Positions 1 to 8,055 of a stretch of 16,064 nt of DNA are shown here, one piece after another. The translations under genes were made by a program, and so were the position numbers. The notes under the pieces were generated by a model. That model had not been told where the DNA came from. It saw only the letters and a list, made by a program, of their open reading frames with translations, and made no database searches. Origin of the DNA: Candidatus Neomicrothrix sp. UBA4542 (lineage in GTDB: Bacteria > Actinomycetota > Acidimicrobiia > Acidimicrobiales > Poriferisodalaceae); the NCBI GenBank assembly GCA_002388005.1, contig DGLO01000034.1, positions 1 to 16,064 on the forward strand, given 5' to 3'. How positions within the stretch are numbered: position 1 is the stretch's first letter; each line of letters starts with the position of its first letter.

Positions 1-675
1 AGCGTGGGAGCTCTAGCGGGCTGGTTGCTGTGTGAGTCGTTCAGCGCCCACAGCATCACCCATCTCAAGCACCATACGCACACCAACGATGAAACAGACC
101 CGGATGTTCTCAACTCTAAAGGCTCGCCTCGGGACATATTGTTCCGTGTGATCATCGGAATGATCTTGTACCCCCTAGGTCCAGTGTTTGCAGCGATACC
201 GCCCACGCGTCGCCTCCTACCCAAAGGGCTCGCAGCGCGGCTCGGACAAATGGCTCAACTTCGCGGACCTGAAGCGATAGCGGCAGGGAAACCAGTCGTC
301 ATTGGGCATGTTGCTGTTCTGGTCTTGGGCTCAATATTGGGGTACGCCGAAACGGTTTGGTTGCTGTGGTATCTCCCCGCATGGATCGGCCGCTTCTGGC
401 TATCGCTTGTGTTTGGATGGCTCCCGCATCACCCACACAGTGAGACCGGTAGGTACCGCGACACGCGGGTGTTTACCTTCTTCGGCTCAACGTTTCTGAT
501 ACGCGGTCACGATTATCATCTGCTGCACCACCTGTTCCCCATCGTGCCGCACTACCGCCTGCGCCGCCTTTGGCGAGAGATTGGTCACCACCTAACAGAC
601 CAAGGGGCTCGAGTTGAAGGACGTGCTGCTAAACGCCTCCAATTTGTGGAGAACACTGGTTCACACACAAAGTAA
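1..675 (+). CDS. Fatty-acid-desaturase-family membrane di-iron enzyme, C-terminal part
   Basis: The frame is open from the first base, so this is the C-terminal ~224 residues of a longer protein; the GTG at 4 is unlikely to be the true start. A histidine box H-L-K-H-H followed by THTN and DPD (bases 61-105) matches the second box of membrane fatty acid desaturases and related hydroxylases or ketolases. A third box H-L-L-H-H-L-F-P lies at 517-540. Hydrophobic segments lie between them (around 142-210 and 295-420). The first box is probably off the left edge, although H-S-I-T-H at 49-63 directly precedes box two. In this family the histidines bind a di-iron centre that uses O2 to desaturate or hydroxylate a lipid chain, with an electron donor. 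The exact substrate (acyl lipid, carotenoid or sterol) cannot be told. It may or may not belong to the operon that follows; 54 bases separate it from the next candidate start. Confidence 0.8.
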   Translation, partial: SVGALAGWLLCESFSAHSITHLKHHTHTNDETDPDVLNSKGSPRDILFRVIIGMILYPLGPVFAAIPPTRRLLPKGLAARLGQMAQLRGPEAIAAGKPVVIGHVAVLVLGSILGYAETVWLLWYLPAWIGRFWLSLVFGWLPHHPHSETGRYRDTRVFTFFGSTFLIRGHDYHLLHHLFPIVPHYRLRRLWREIGHHLTDQGARVEGRAAKRLQFVENTGSHTK

Positions 676-729
676 GGCAGCTACGGATTCGTCCAGCCTG
701 GTCTTGGAATCGAAAGAAGTGCGGACGCG

Positions 730-852
730 ATGAATGGGATATGTGGGTTATTGCTGATCGCTGTAGCGGTGACAGCTGCCGGGGTATGGAAGATCGGACT
801 GGTGAAGAAACTTGAGTTTGGGCGTAACATCACGCTATGGAAATTGTCCTAA
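730..852 (+). CDS. Possible 40-residue single-pass membrane peptide
   Basis: An ATG at 730 opens a 40-residue frame ending at TAA 850-852. Residues 4-19 are a hydrophobic segment (GICGLLLIAVAVTAAG), followed by a Lys/Arg-rich tail (WKIGLVKKLEFGRN), so a one-helix inner-membrane peptide with a cytoplasmic basic tail is plausible. A purine-rich stretch (AAAGAAG, 713-719) sits about 10 bases upstream as a modest ribosome binding site. The frame overlaps the start of the hydrolase at 837 by 16 bases. That hydrolase has no good ribosome binding site of its own, so coupling through this small frame would explain its translation. I do not recognise a family. It could equally be a chance open frame in the 161-base gap between the desaturase and the hydrolase. 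Confidence 0.35.
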   Translation: MNGICGLLLIAVAVTAAGVWKIGLVKKLEFGRNITLWKLS

Positions 853-1658
853 CCGGCACCGGAACACCTCTCCCGGACGCAAATAGGGCGGGCCCTTCAA
901 CTCTCGTTAAGGCCGATGACACTCACATCCTTGTTGACGCGGGACGAGGCGTCGTGATGAGAATGGCCGGAGCCGGATCACTTCCATTGTTCTTGCGAGC
1001 GGTACTCATCACTCACCTTCACAGTGACCACATCAGCGACCTCAATGACGTGATCACCACTCACTGGATCATGAGTCAAGGCAACGCGACGCTTGCTATC
1101 TACGGCCCGCCCGGCACGAAGGAATTTGTGTCCCGTCAACTTCACGCTCTTGAAGCAGACATTGGCTATCGAATCGAACATCACGACCAACTCACCCAAG
1201 GCCCAAAGGTTGAGGTAGTGGAGCTGTCGCCCGAGGAAAGCTTCGAACTTGACGATGTGTCCATCCGCACTGCCGCGACGGAGCATGCTCCCGTCCGACC
1301 AACACTCGGCTATCGAATCGAACACGGTCAAGCGGCTGTTGCGCTAGTGGGTGACACGATTCCGTGTGACGGCGTCGACGATTTAGCTGCTTCAGCAGAC
1401 GCATACGTCCAAACCGTTATCCGCAAAGATCTTGTCGCTCTCGCCCCCCCTGGGATGCTCCATGACATATTGGATTATCACTCCGACGTTGAAGAGGCGG
1501 CCCAAACAGCCACTCGGGCGGGGGCCAAACGACTCGTTTTGACCCACATGGTTCCAGCGCCAACAACTGAGCAGTACCCCGAATGGATCGCACTAGCCCG
1601 CAAACACTTCGACGGAGAAATTGTTATCGGTGAAGATCTGACCACCATTTCGATTTAA
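837..1658 (+). CDS. MBL-fold metal-dependent hydrolase (RNase Z / MBL-arylsulfatase-like)
   Basis: This 273-residue protein has the full metallo-beta-lactamase metal site in RNase Z-like order. The T-H-L-H-S-D-H motif is at residues 59-65, followed by His150 (TEHAPVRPTLGYR), Asp173 (VGDT) and His237 (LTHM). The N-terminal strand (IVLTGTGTPLPDANRAGPS) and the YHSDVEEAA segment near residue 214 are also typical of the ElaC/RNase Z and MBL-type arylsulfatase group. It probably binds two zinc ions and hydrolyses a phosphodiester, sulfate ester or other ester in the cytoplasm; no signal peptide is visible. The family's sequence does not fix the substrate. Its place 9 bases before a sulfatase gene makes organosulfate or ester hydrolysis more likely than tRNA processing, but that is inference. 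No clear ribosome binding site precedes the ATG. Confidence 0.85.
   Translation: MEIVLTGTGTPLPDANRAGPSTLVKADDTHILVDAGRGVVMRMAGAGSLPLFLRAVLITHLHSDHISDLNDVITTHWIMSQGNATLAIYGPPGTKEFVSRQLHALEADIGYRIEHHDQLTQGPKVEVVELSPEESFELDDVSIRTAATEHAPVRPTLGYRIEHGQAAVALVGDTIPCDGVDDLAASADAYVQTVIRKDLVALAPPGMLHDILDYHSDVEEAAQTATRAGAKRLVLTHMVPAPTTEQYPEWIALARKHFDGEIVIGEDLTTISI
1164..1324 (+). repeat. 17-bp direct repeat inside the MBL hydrolase gene
   Basis: The 17-mer ggctatcgaatcgaaca occurs at 1164-1180 and again at 1308-1324, exactly 144 bases (48 codons) apart and in the same reading frame. Both copies encode G-Y-R-I-E-H. The second copy follows the metal-binding His150 region. It may be a chance or converged surface motif rather than a mobile or regulatory repeat. 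Confidence 0.6.
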
Positions 1659-1662
1659 AGGA
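1657..1662 (+). promoter_or_regulatory. Ribosome binding site deciding the sulfatase GTG start
   Basis: The sequence aaagga overlaps the stop codon of the MBL hydrolase gene and lies five bases before the GTG at 1668. The nearby ATG at 1666 runs straight into TGA and cannot be used, so GTG is the supported start. Confidence 0.7.
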
Positions 1663-1667
1663 AATAT

Positions 1668-3947
1668 GTGACACCCGTATCTCGTCCACCGTTCAAGGGT
1701 CGGATAGGTCGAACTCTCGACGAATCTGAGCCGCATTTCCCTAGCTCGCCGCACCCCGGCGATAACGCTCCCAACGTGGTCCTAGTACTCGTGGACGACA
1801 CCGGTTTTGCTCAACTTGGTTGTTACGGATCTGATATCGACACCCCCAATTTGGATGCCCTGGCCCGAAATGGACTGCAATTCACGAACTTCCATGTGAC
1901 ACCACTTTGCTCGCCAACCAGGGCCGCCCTTTTGACAGGTAGATCTCAACACAGTGTCGGAATGCGTTCAGTCTCCAATCACCAAACAGGTTTCCCCCAT
2001 CAACTTGGACACATCTCTAACCACGCCGCAACGATCGCTGAAGTACTCAAAGCAGCGGGTTATGCGACGCTTTGCGCCGGAAAGTGGCACCTAGCACCAA
2101 CGAACGATATTTCAGCCGCTGGCCCATTCGATCAATGGCCACTAGGCAGAGGCTTTGACCGGTTTTATGGCTTTCTTGAGGGGGAGACCGATCAGTTCCA
2201 TCCCCAGTTAGTAGTCGATAACCACCACATCGATCCGCCCGGCACACCCGCAGATGGATATCACCTGAGCGAAGACCTCGTCGACCAGCTCCTGCAGATG
2301 ATCAACGACAGCAAAGGAGTTCGGCCTGACCGGCCATTTTTTGCGTACTTGCCCTTCGGAGCGACACATGCTCCACACCAAGCACCGGAGTCATATCTTG
2401 CAAAATATCGGGGCCGCTACGACGAAGGCTGGGACGTCACGCGTCAGCGCTGGTATGAACGGCAACTTGAACTAGGAGTTACCTCCAGCGACACTCAACT
2501 CGCTCCTAGAAATCCCGGGGTCGAAGCGTGGGAGGATCTCCCGAACAACCACCAAAAATTCGCTTGTCGACTTCAAGAAGCGTTCGCAGCGTTTCTCGAC
2601 CATACCGATGACCAAGTAGGCCGTTTCATCGACGGACTCCGAAAGATGGGTCAATTAGAAAACACAATTCTTGTTTTCCTTGCCGACAACGGAGCCTCCC
2701 AAGAAGGTGGACCGTTCGGCGTGATGCATGAAATGAAATTCTTTAACGGTGTGTTCGACTCGCCCGACGACCTCATCGATCGTATTGACGAAATCGGCGG
2801 ACCACATAGCCACACGAATTACCCGTGGGGTTGGGCCCAGTGCGGCAACACACCCTTCAAGTGGTACAAACAAAACACCCACGAAGGCGGGGTACATGTC
2901 CCAATGATCCTTCACTGGCCTGTTGGCGTAGGTCCAGAACAAAACGGGACCTTACGGAGGCAATTCGTCAATGTTTCAGATGTAGCACCCACTATCTACG
3001 AACTATTGGGGTTGACCGCTCCTGAAACCCATAACGGGCTTGAACAGCTACCCGTGACCGGGCGTTCGTTCGCACCAATACTTAACGCCCCCGACCTTCC
3101 AGCAACGAATAGGTTGCAGTATTTTGAGCAATTCGGTTCTCGAGCGCTCATCGCAGAAGACAATGGGACATGGTGGAAAGCGGTCACACGACACATCAAA
3201 GGGCAGTCATTCGACGAAGACCGATGGGAGCTCTACAACCTTTCGGCAGATCAATCCGAATGCACTGATCTGGCAGAGGTCGAACCAACAAAACTTGAAG
3301 AACTCGTAGATCTCTGGTGGGAGGAAGCAGAAATCCATGGCGTTCTCCCACTCGATGACCGGACGATAGAACTCTTTGGGTCTCGGCTCGATGACCATTC
3401 ACCTCATCCCACCCATCGCAAATACCGCTATCGCCCACCAATGTCTCCGATACCTGCTCAAGCGGCACCCTCGCCTTCGGGTCGCTCATGGAATATGACG
3501 GCACGCCTAAGAAGTGAGAGCCCCGACGAAGGTGTCCTCTACGCGACCGGTAACGAAAATTCTGGTATGACGGTATTTATCCAGGATTCTCATTTGGTGG
3601 TTGACTACAACGCCTTCGATGAACACACCATTGTCGAATCCGATGTTCCAATACCCGAGGGTGAAAATGTGCTCCTCGTCAAGATTGAGCGCACAAGCCG
3701 CACCTCTGGTCGCGTCGAGCTTGCGGTCAACGACCTTGTTTGCGGGAGTGTCGAGTTACCGTTCATGATGAGGATGATCAGTTCTATCGGAGCGAGCGTC
3801 GGCTACGACCATGGCTCTGCGGTATCCGCTAGATACGACGCACCATATGAATTCACAGGCGAGCTACACGAAGTCGTTATAGAACTCGGGGCAAGAACAT
3901 CAGCGGAGACACAGACAGCCGCTAAGGCCGAAATGTCACGTCAATGA
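1668..3947 (+). CDS. Formylglycine-dependent arylsulfatase (AtsA/AtsD type)
   Basis: This 759-residue type I sulfatase hydrolyses sulfate esters to an alcohol or phenol plus sulfate. Cys81 in C-S-P-T-R (81-85), followed by LLTGR, is the residue converted to formylglycine. Metal and active-site residues are visible: Asp43-Asp44 (LVDDTG), G-K-W-H (138-141), His234 (GATHAPH) and Asp340-Asn341 (LADNG). The opening FKGRIGRTLDES and the ~760-residue length, with a beta-rich C-terminal domain from about residue 490, match the large AtsA/AtsD arylsulfatases of actinobacteria and pseudomonads. There is no signal peptide or membrane segment, so a cytoplasmic enzyme is expected. It needs a formylglycine-generating enzyme, which is not encoded in this window. 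The GTG start is supported by AAAGGA. It lies 9 bases after the MBL hydrolase gene in one presumed operon. The natural substrate is unknown; the companion importer suggests a sulfated small molecule is taken up first. Confidence 0.95.
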   Translation: MTPVSRPPFKGRIGRTLDESEPHFPSSPHPGDNAPNVVLVLVDDTGFAQLGCYGSDIDTPNLDALARNGLQFTNFHVTPLCSPTRAALLTGRSQHSVGMRSVSNHQTGFPHQLGHISNHAATIAEVLKAAGYATLCAGKWHLAPTNDISAAGPFDQWPLGRGFDRFYGFLEGETDQFHPQLVVDNHHIDPPGTPADGYHLSEDLVDQLLQMINDSKGVRPDRPFFAYLPFGATHAPHQAPESYLAKYRGRYDEGWDVTRQRWYERQLELGVTSSDTQLAPRNPGVEAWEDLPNNHQKFACRLQEAFAAFLDHTDDQVGRFIDGLRKMGQLENTILVFLADNGASQEGGPFGVMHEMKFFNGVFDSPDDLIDRIDEIGGPHSHTNYPWGWAQCGNTPFKWYKQNTHEGGVHVPMILHWPVGVGPEQNGTLRRQFVNVSDVAPTIYELLGLTAPETHNGLEQLPVTGRSFAPILNAPDLPATNRLQYFEQFGSRALIAEDNGTWWKAVTRHIKGQSFDEDRWELYNLSADQSECTDLAEVEPTKLEELVDLWWEEAEIHGVLPLDDRTIELFGSRLDDHSPHPTHRKYRYRPPMSPIPAQAAPSPSGRSWNMTARLRSESPDEGVLYATGNENSGMTVFIQDSHLVVDYNAFDEHTIVESDVPIPEGENVLLVKIERTSRTSGRVELAVNDLVCGSVELPFMMRMISSIGASVGYDHGSAVSARYDAPYEFTGELHEVVIELGARTSAETQTAAKAEMSRQ

Positions 3948-4037
3948 ACGAGCCGAAACCTGTGTTACCGGGTTTGAAGAGGCGAGAGCGTTGCTCCGAG
4001 ACGGACCGATCACTAGATACGAAAATGAGGAGTCGTG

Positions 4038-4454
4038 ATGGAAGTCACTAATGAAGTACTGCCAACCAGTGCAGAACGCATCAACGAGATGATGCAACCC
4101 GGTCCCGAAGGACCGATCTACATGGTGAATTTGTTGAAATTCAAGGACCAGGCGCATTACGAAGATGACCGGCAAAGCGAACTCACCGGACGGGAGGCCT
4201 ATCAACTGTACGGACAAGCTGTCTCAAAGTTGATCGGCGAATATGGAGGGGAAGTAGTTTTTGTTGCCGACGTCACCTTCCTGGCCCTGGGGCAAGTGGA
4301 AGAACTATGGGACGAGGTCGCGATAGCAAAATATCCGAATCGGGCGGCACTGCTCGCCATGAGCTCATCTCAGGAGTGGAGAGACGCGGCGGTGCACCGC
4401 AGTGCGGGACTTGCCGGGCAACTCAACATAGAATCGGTTTCTCCACACTGGTAG
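4038..4454 (+). CDS. DUF1330-family protein
   Basis: This 138-residue protein is of the DUF1330 type, a small ferredoxin-like (dimeric alpha/beta barrel) fold with no agreed function. The hallmark is Y-M-V-N-L-L-K-F-K at residues 28-36, followed by a Tyr-containing helix (EAYQLYGQAVSKLIGEYGG) and a later A-K-Y-P-N-R-A-A segment (97-104). The ATG at 4038 is chosen because GAGGAG (4027-4032) lies five bases upstream; a GTG at 4035 in the same frame would add one residue. It lies 90 bases after the sulfatase and 22 bases before the MttB-like gene, inside the same + strand run. Members are often found next to catabolic enzymes, but any enzymatic role here would be a guess. Confidence 0.8.
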   Translation: MEVTNEVLPTSAERINEMMQPGPEGPIYMVNLLKFKDQAHYEDDRQSELTGREAYQLYGQAVSKLIGEYGGEVVFVADVTFLALGQVEELWDEVAIAKYPNRAALLAMSSSQEWRDAAVHRSAGLAGQLNIESVSPHW

Positions 4455-4476
4455 TCCGACGGCGTCGGGGGACGTG

Positions 4477-5988
4477 ATGACTCGACCCGACCGCAGACGA
4501 CGGGGACGCACAGCAGCACAAGCAAGGCGCGAAACATCACCGAACCCTGTCCCTCCAGGCCTCTCAGGAGGCCGCTATCAGCCACTTGCCATTCCACAAG
4601 TCAACGAAATAGTCGACGGAACGTACACCCTGTTGGAAACGGTGGGTGTGAGCGAAGCACCCGACTTCGTAATTGACGTTGTCGTCGAGGCCGGGGGACA
4701 GGTGGTCAACGGAAGGTTGCTCTACCCGCGCGAACTGGCCCAATCTTTGGTCGAGCAGGCGCCCACAGGTTTCGTGCTTTGCGGTAGAGACAGCGAGTAC
4801 GACTTAGATCTCTCCGCGCACCGTGTCCATCTAGGAACTGGAGGCGCGGCACCGATGATTATCGACATCAACAACGGTAAGTACCGCCCCTCCACCCTTC
4901 GAGATCTCTACGACGTAGCTCGGCTCGTTGACGGTTTGCAACATGTCCACTTTCTGAGCCGGCCCCTTGTCGCAGGAGACATGCCCGATGAGGAAACACT
5001 CGACATAAACACGGCCTACGCCTGCCTAGCCGCAACTCGGAAACATGTTGTCACTAGTGCCACGAACGGAGCGATAGCAGCAGAAGTCGCGGAACTGTGT
5101 TTCGAGATAGCGGGATCTCAGGAGTTGTTTATTCAACGTCCGTTTCTCTCATTTAACGTCAACCACGTCACGCCGCCCTTGCGGATGAGTGAACATGCAA
5201 TGGAGGTGCTTCGCGTCGCAGCGCAACTCGGAATCCCCGCACACGCAAACGTGTTTAGCCAAGTCGGCGCTTCGTCCCCAGCTGGGCTTGGTGCTGCGAT
5301 CAGCCAGGCTATGGCAGAAGCATTGGCGGGAATGGTCTTCAGTTGGCTTGTAAATCCTTCCGCCAAGGTAATTTGCGGACCTGAGCCGATGATCGTCGAC
5401 CTACGAACAGGAGGTATGAGCGGCGGCGGGGGCGAACAAGCATTGGTGATGGCCGCTGCGACACAAGTTGCTCGATCGCTAGGTCTGCCAAATCGGTCGA
5501 TTGCTGGGGCCAGCGACGCCAAAACCTCCGATGTCCAAAGCGGCGCAGAAAAGGCATTAGCCATAACATTGGCCGCTCAGGCAGGCAGCAATCTCGTCAC
5601 ACAAGCGTGCGGGATGCAGGCCGCACTCATGGCAGCTTCATTCGAAAGCTATGTCCTTGACAACGACATGCTCGGTGCCATCATGAGCTCCTTGAGGCCA
5701 GTAGAGACTCAAGAAATCGATACGGCAATGATTCAGGAAGTGGTTGCGGGGCCCGGCCACTTCTTAGGTGAATCCGACACACTCGAAAGAATGACTACGG
5801 ACTTCGTCTATCCGAGCGTGGCTGATCGAACAGACTTCGAGCTCTGGGAGCAAACAGGACGTCCCACGCAACTCGACGCAGCGCGGCGCGAAGTGCAACG
5901 GATTCTTTCCGAACACCCTGGGTGCTTATTCGAACCCGCTCTTGACAAACGAATTCGTTCGCGGTTCGACATCCGACTTAACTGGTAG
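4477..5988 (+). CDS. MttB-superfamily (non-pyrrolysine) methyltransferase
   Basis: This 503-residue protein matches the trimethylamine methyltransferase (MttB) superfamily. It has an Arg-rich N-terminus leading to P-P-G-L-S-G-G-R-Y-Q-P-L (26-37), a glycine-rich segment G-G-M-S-G-G-G-G-E-Q (312-321) and a C-terminal G-P-G-H-F-L-G (425-431), followed by P-S-V-A-D-R. Members fold as a TIM barrel and move a methyl group from a methylated amine to a corrinoid protein. The archaeal trimethylamine enzymes use in-frame UAG (pyrrolysine); here no internal TAG is read through, so this is the non-pyrrolysine group. Characterised members of that group act on glycine betaine, proline betaine, carnitine or related quaternary amines. 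The ATG at 4477 is preferred over GTG 4474 because GGGGGA ends at 4472. No corrinoid protein or methyl-acceptor methyltransferase is in view. It is followed 9 bases later by the fused permease, suggesting that the importer supplies its substrate. Confidence 0.9.
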   Translation: MTRPDRRRRGRTAAQARRETSPNPVPPGLSGGRYQPLAIPQVNEIVDGTYTLLETVGVSEAPDFVIDVVVEAGGQVVNGRLLYPRELAQSLVEQAPTGFVLCGRDSEYDLDLSAHRVHLGTGGAAPMIIDINNGKYRPSTLRDLYDVARLVDGLQHVHFLSRPLVAGDMPDEETLDINTAYACLAATRKHVVTSATNGAIAAEVAELCFEIAGSQELFIQRPFLSFNVNHVTPPLRMSEHAMEVLRVAAQLGIPAHANVFSQVGASSPAGLGAAISQAMAEALAGMVFSWLVNPSAKVICGPEPMIVDLRTGGMSGGGGEQALVMAAATQVARSLGLPNRSIAGASDAKTSDVQSGAEKALAITLAAQAGSNLVTQACGMQAALMAASFESYVLDNDMLGAIMSSLRPVETQEIDTAMIQEVVAGPGHFLGESDTLERMTTDFVYPSVADRTDFELWEQTGRPTQLDAARREVQRILSEHPGCLFEPALDKRIRSRFDIRLNW

Positions 5989-5997
5989 AGGTCCACT

Positions 5998-8055
5998 GTG
6001 AGGGGGTTAGCGGTGTTTCAACTAAGCACTGCGTCACGCCGTCTGAGTTGGATGGTGTGGCCGATAGCCCTGGTGGTCACGCAACAACTGCTGTTCCCGG
6101 CCCCCGCAGGATCGTTTGTGTCTGGGCTAGTGCTCGGCAGCATCACCTCCCTAATAGCAGTGGCCATGTACCTCGTCTACCGGGCCAACAACGTTCTGAA
6201 TTTCGCGGCCGGGGAACTTGGACTGCTCCCAGCGGTTTTTGCGATGTTGTTGGTACTGGAATCAGGTTGGAATTGGTACCTGTCCTTCTTCTTGGCTCTG
6301 CTATGTGCGGCAGCCATTGGAGTGGCCACCGAGTTCCTTATCGTCAGGCGGTTCTTCCAATCACCGCGACTTGTGTTGACGGTAGCCACGTTGGGAATTG
6401 GCGAACTATTAGCAGTGTTTGCTTTATACCTTCCTGCCTGGTGGGGCAGCTATCTCCAATCGCAGCGCCTTCAAGCACCTTTTGGGTTTCGGTTCGACAT
6501 TGGGAGTCGGGTTTTCGATGCCGACCATTTACTTGCTCTTGTCCTCGGGCCTGCGGCGATGGTGACTCTCGTGCTGGTCTTACGATGGACGCGCATCGGG
6601 ACGGCCATCAGGGCTTCGGCTGATCTGCCGAGTAGGGCGGGGCTATTAGGTATTCCGGTGAAAGCCGTCCACAGCATCGTGTGGGGGATAGCAGCGGTGT
6701 TTGCGTTTCTCGCCTTGTTCCTTCGATCAGGCGTCTACGGGTTACCGATCGGAGGATCACTCGGGCTGCTGCTGCTGCTCCGAGCTTTGGCAGCGCTCAC
6801 TTTAGGACGACTGGATCACCTTCCGACCATTATCGGCGTGTCCTTTGCACTAGGTGTTCTGCAAGAAGGAATTGTCTGGAATTCTCAAGCCAACGAAGCC
6901 GAAGCCAAAATGGCAGCATTAACAGGTTTGGTGATTGTCCTCGGCTTGGTGTTTCGCCGAAGTCGCGGGTTCCGTTCTGCACTCGATGTGACCAGTTGGC
7001 AGGCAGTTGGACATGCCCGACCTATCCCACGGGTGTTCCTTCAGATACCAGGCATTCAAGTCGCGCGTGGAATGGCCTTACTAGTCGTACTGATTTTCTT
7101 TGCCGGATTTCCGTACTGGGGTGTTTTCGACACCACAGTCGTGGTCCGAATGGGATTAGTGCTTCTGTATGCGGTCATTATGCTTTCACTCGGGGTACTC
7201 ACCGGGTGGTCAGGGCAACTGTCCCTGGGTCAAATGGCTTTCGCGGCAGTTGGCGGTGCGACCGGTGCGTGGCTGACGCAAAAAGCTGGGGTTGACTTTG
7301 TTGCGGCGACGGCATTGGCCGGGTGTTTGGGGGCACTGTTCTCTTTGGTCGTGGGAATTCCAGCGCTGCGAATGCGCGGCACATATCTAGCTGTCACCAC
7401 CCTGGCCCTTGAACTCACCATGATTCAGTATTTCTTGAACCCTCAATTCTTCAGGTGGGTGCCGGTGGAACGAATTACCCGGCCGCCGCTGTTCGGCACA
7501 ATCAATTGGGAAAGCTCTCAAGCAGCGTATTACGTGTGCCTTGTGACCCTAGTGATCGCATGTGTAGCCGTTGCCGGACTCAAACATGGGCGCATCGGAC
7601 GGGTCTTGATCGCGTTACGGGACAATGAAATAGCAGCTGAGGCATATGGGGCGCGCGCTTCACAACTGAAACTGACGGCATTCGCCATTTCGGGTTTTCT
7701 TGCGGCCGTTGCCGGTTCGGTGATCGCCCACCATCAGCAATCGTTCAATGTCACCCCAGCTGGATTCAGCATCGTCGTGTTTATGGGGGCGGTCGTAGGA
7801 GGCCTGGGGTCGATCAGCGGAGCAATCATCGGTTCCCTCTACTGGAACGGGTCTTGGTATTGGCTTCAAGGATCCTGGAGGCTGCTGGCAACAGGAACAG
7901 GCGTACTGATCGTGCTCCTCATTGCTCCAGCAGGCATAGTCGGGCTGTGGGCTGATTTGAGAAATCTTGCCTTAAGAAAGTTAGGTGCCCGTTTCGGACT
8001 TCAAGAAACCGATTCGGCCGATGACTTGCTAGTAAACGAGAACTTGGAACGATGA
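5998..8055 (+). CDS. Fused LivH-LivM permease of a branched-chain-amino-acid-type ABC importer
   Basis: This 685-residue membrane protein contains both permease subunits in one chain. Residues ~37-320 resemble LivH, with Y-R-A-N-N-V-L-N-F-A-A-G-E-L (61-74) as the family signature. Residues ~356-655 resemble LivM, with G-W-S-G-Q-L-S-L-G-Q (403-412), P-A-L-R-M-R-G-T-Y-L-A-V (456-467) and the coupling-loop segment L-R-D-N-E-I-A-A-E-A-Y-G (540-551), which contacts the ATPases. A short soluble linker (321-355) joins the halves. The GTG start has AGAGG six bases upstream. The stop overlaps the next gene as ATGA (8052-8055), indicating coupled translation with the ATPase protein. HAAT/Liv transporters import amino acids but also urea, amides and other small organics, so the substrate is not fixed by family. 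Confidence 0.93.
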   Translation: MRGLAVFQLSTASRRLSWMVWPIALVVTQQLLFPAPAGSFVSGLVLGSITSLIAVAMYLVYRANNVLNFAAGELGLLPAVFAMLLVLESGWNWYLSFFLALLCAAAIGVATEFLIVRRFFQSPRLVLTVATLGIGELLAVFALYLPAWWGSYLQSQRLQAPFGFRFDIGSRVFDADHLLALVLGPAAMVTLVLVLRWTRIGTAIRASADLPSRAGLLGIPVKAVHSIVWGIAAVFAFLALFLRSGVYGLPIGGSLGLLLLLRALAALTLGRLDHLPTIIGVSFALGVLQEGIVWNSQANEAEAKMAALTGLVIVLGLVFRRSRGFRSALDVTSWQAVGHARPIPRVFLQIPGIQVARGMALLVVLIFFAGFPYWGVFDTTVVVRMGLVLLYAVIMLSLGVLTGWSGQLSLGQMAFAAVGGATGAWLTQKAGVDFVAATALAGCLGALFSLVVGIPALRMRGTYLAVTTLALELTMIQYFLNPQFFRWVPVERITRPPLFGTINWESSQAAYYVCLVTLVIACVAVAGLKHGRIGRVLIALRDNEIAAEAYGARASQLKLTAFAISGFLAAVAGSVIAHHQQSFNVTPAGFSIVVFMGAVVGGLGSISGAIIGSLYWNGSWYWLQGSWRLLATGTGVLIVLLIAPAGIVGLWADLRNLALRKLGARFGLQETDSADDLLVNENLER

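Noticed and set aside
3956..3975. Inverted repeat aaacc...ggttt with a 10-base loop between the sulfatase and DUF1330 genes.
   Set aside because: Five-bp AT-leaning stem, long loop and no T-tract; not convincing as terminator or operator.
3883..4038. An open stretch in a third frame ending in F-E-E-A-R-A-L-L-R-D-G-P, whose TGA overlaps the DUF1330 ATG as TGATG.
   Set aside because: It looks protein-like near its end but has no ATG or GTG start between the upstream stop (3880) and that segment. It could be a gene remnant, but I cannot support it.
3944..4051. A 35-codon ATG frame overlapping the sulfatase stop (ATGA) and running into the DUF1330 gene.
   Set aside because: The product is short, very basic and polar, with no recognisable motif or ribosome binding site. 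The overlap alone is not enough to call a gene.
6048..7295. Long alternative-frame open stretches (191 and 204 codons) within the fused permease gene.
   Set aside because: Their translations are Arg/Ser/Cys-rich with no domain pattern, and they lie inside a clearly coding membrane protein; they are shadows of it.
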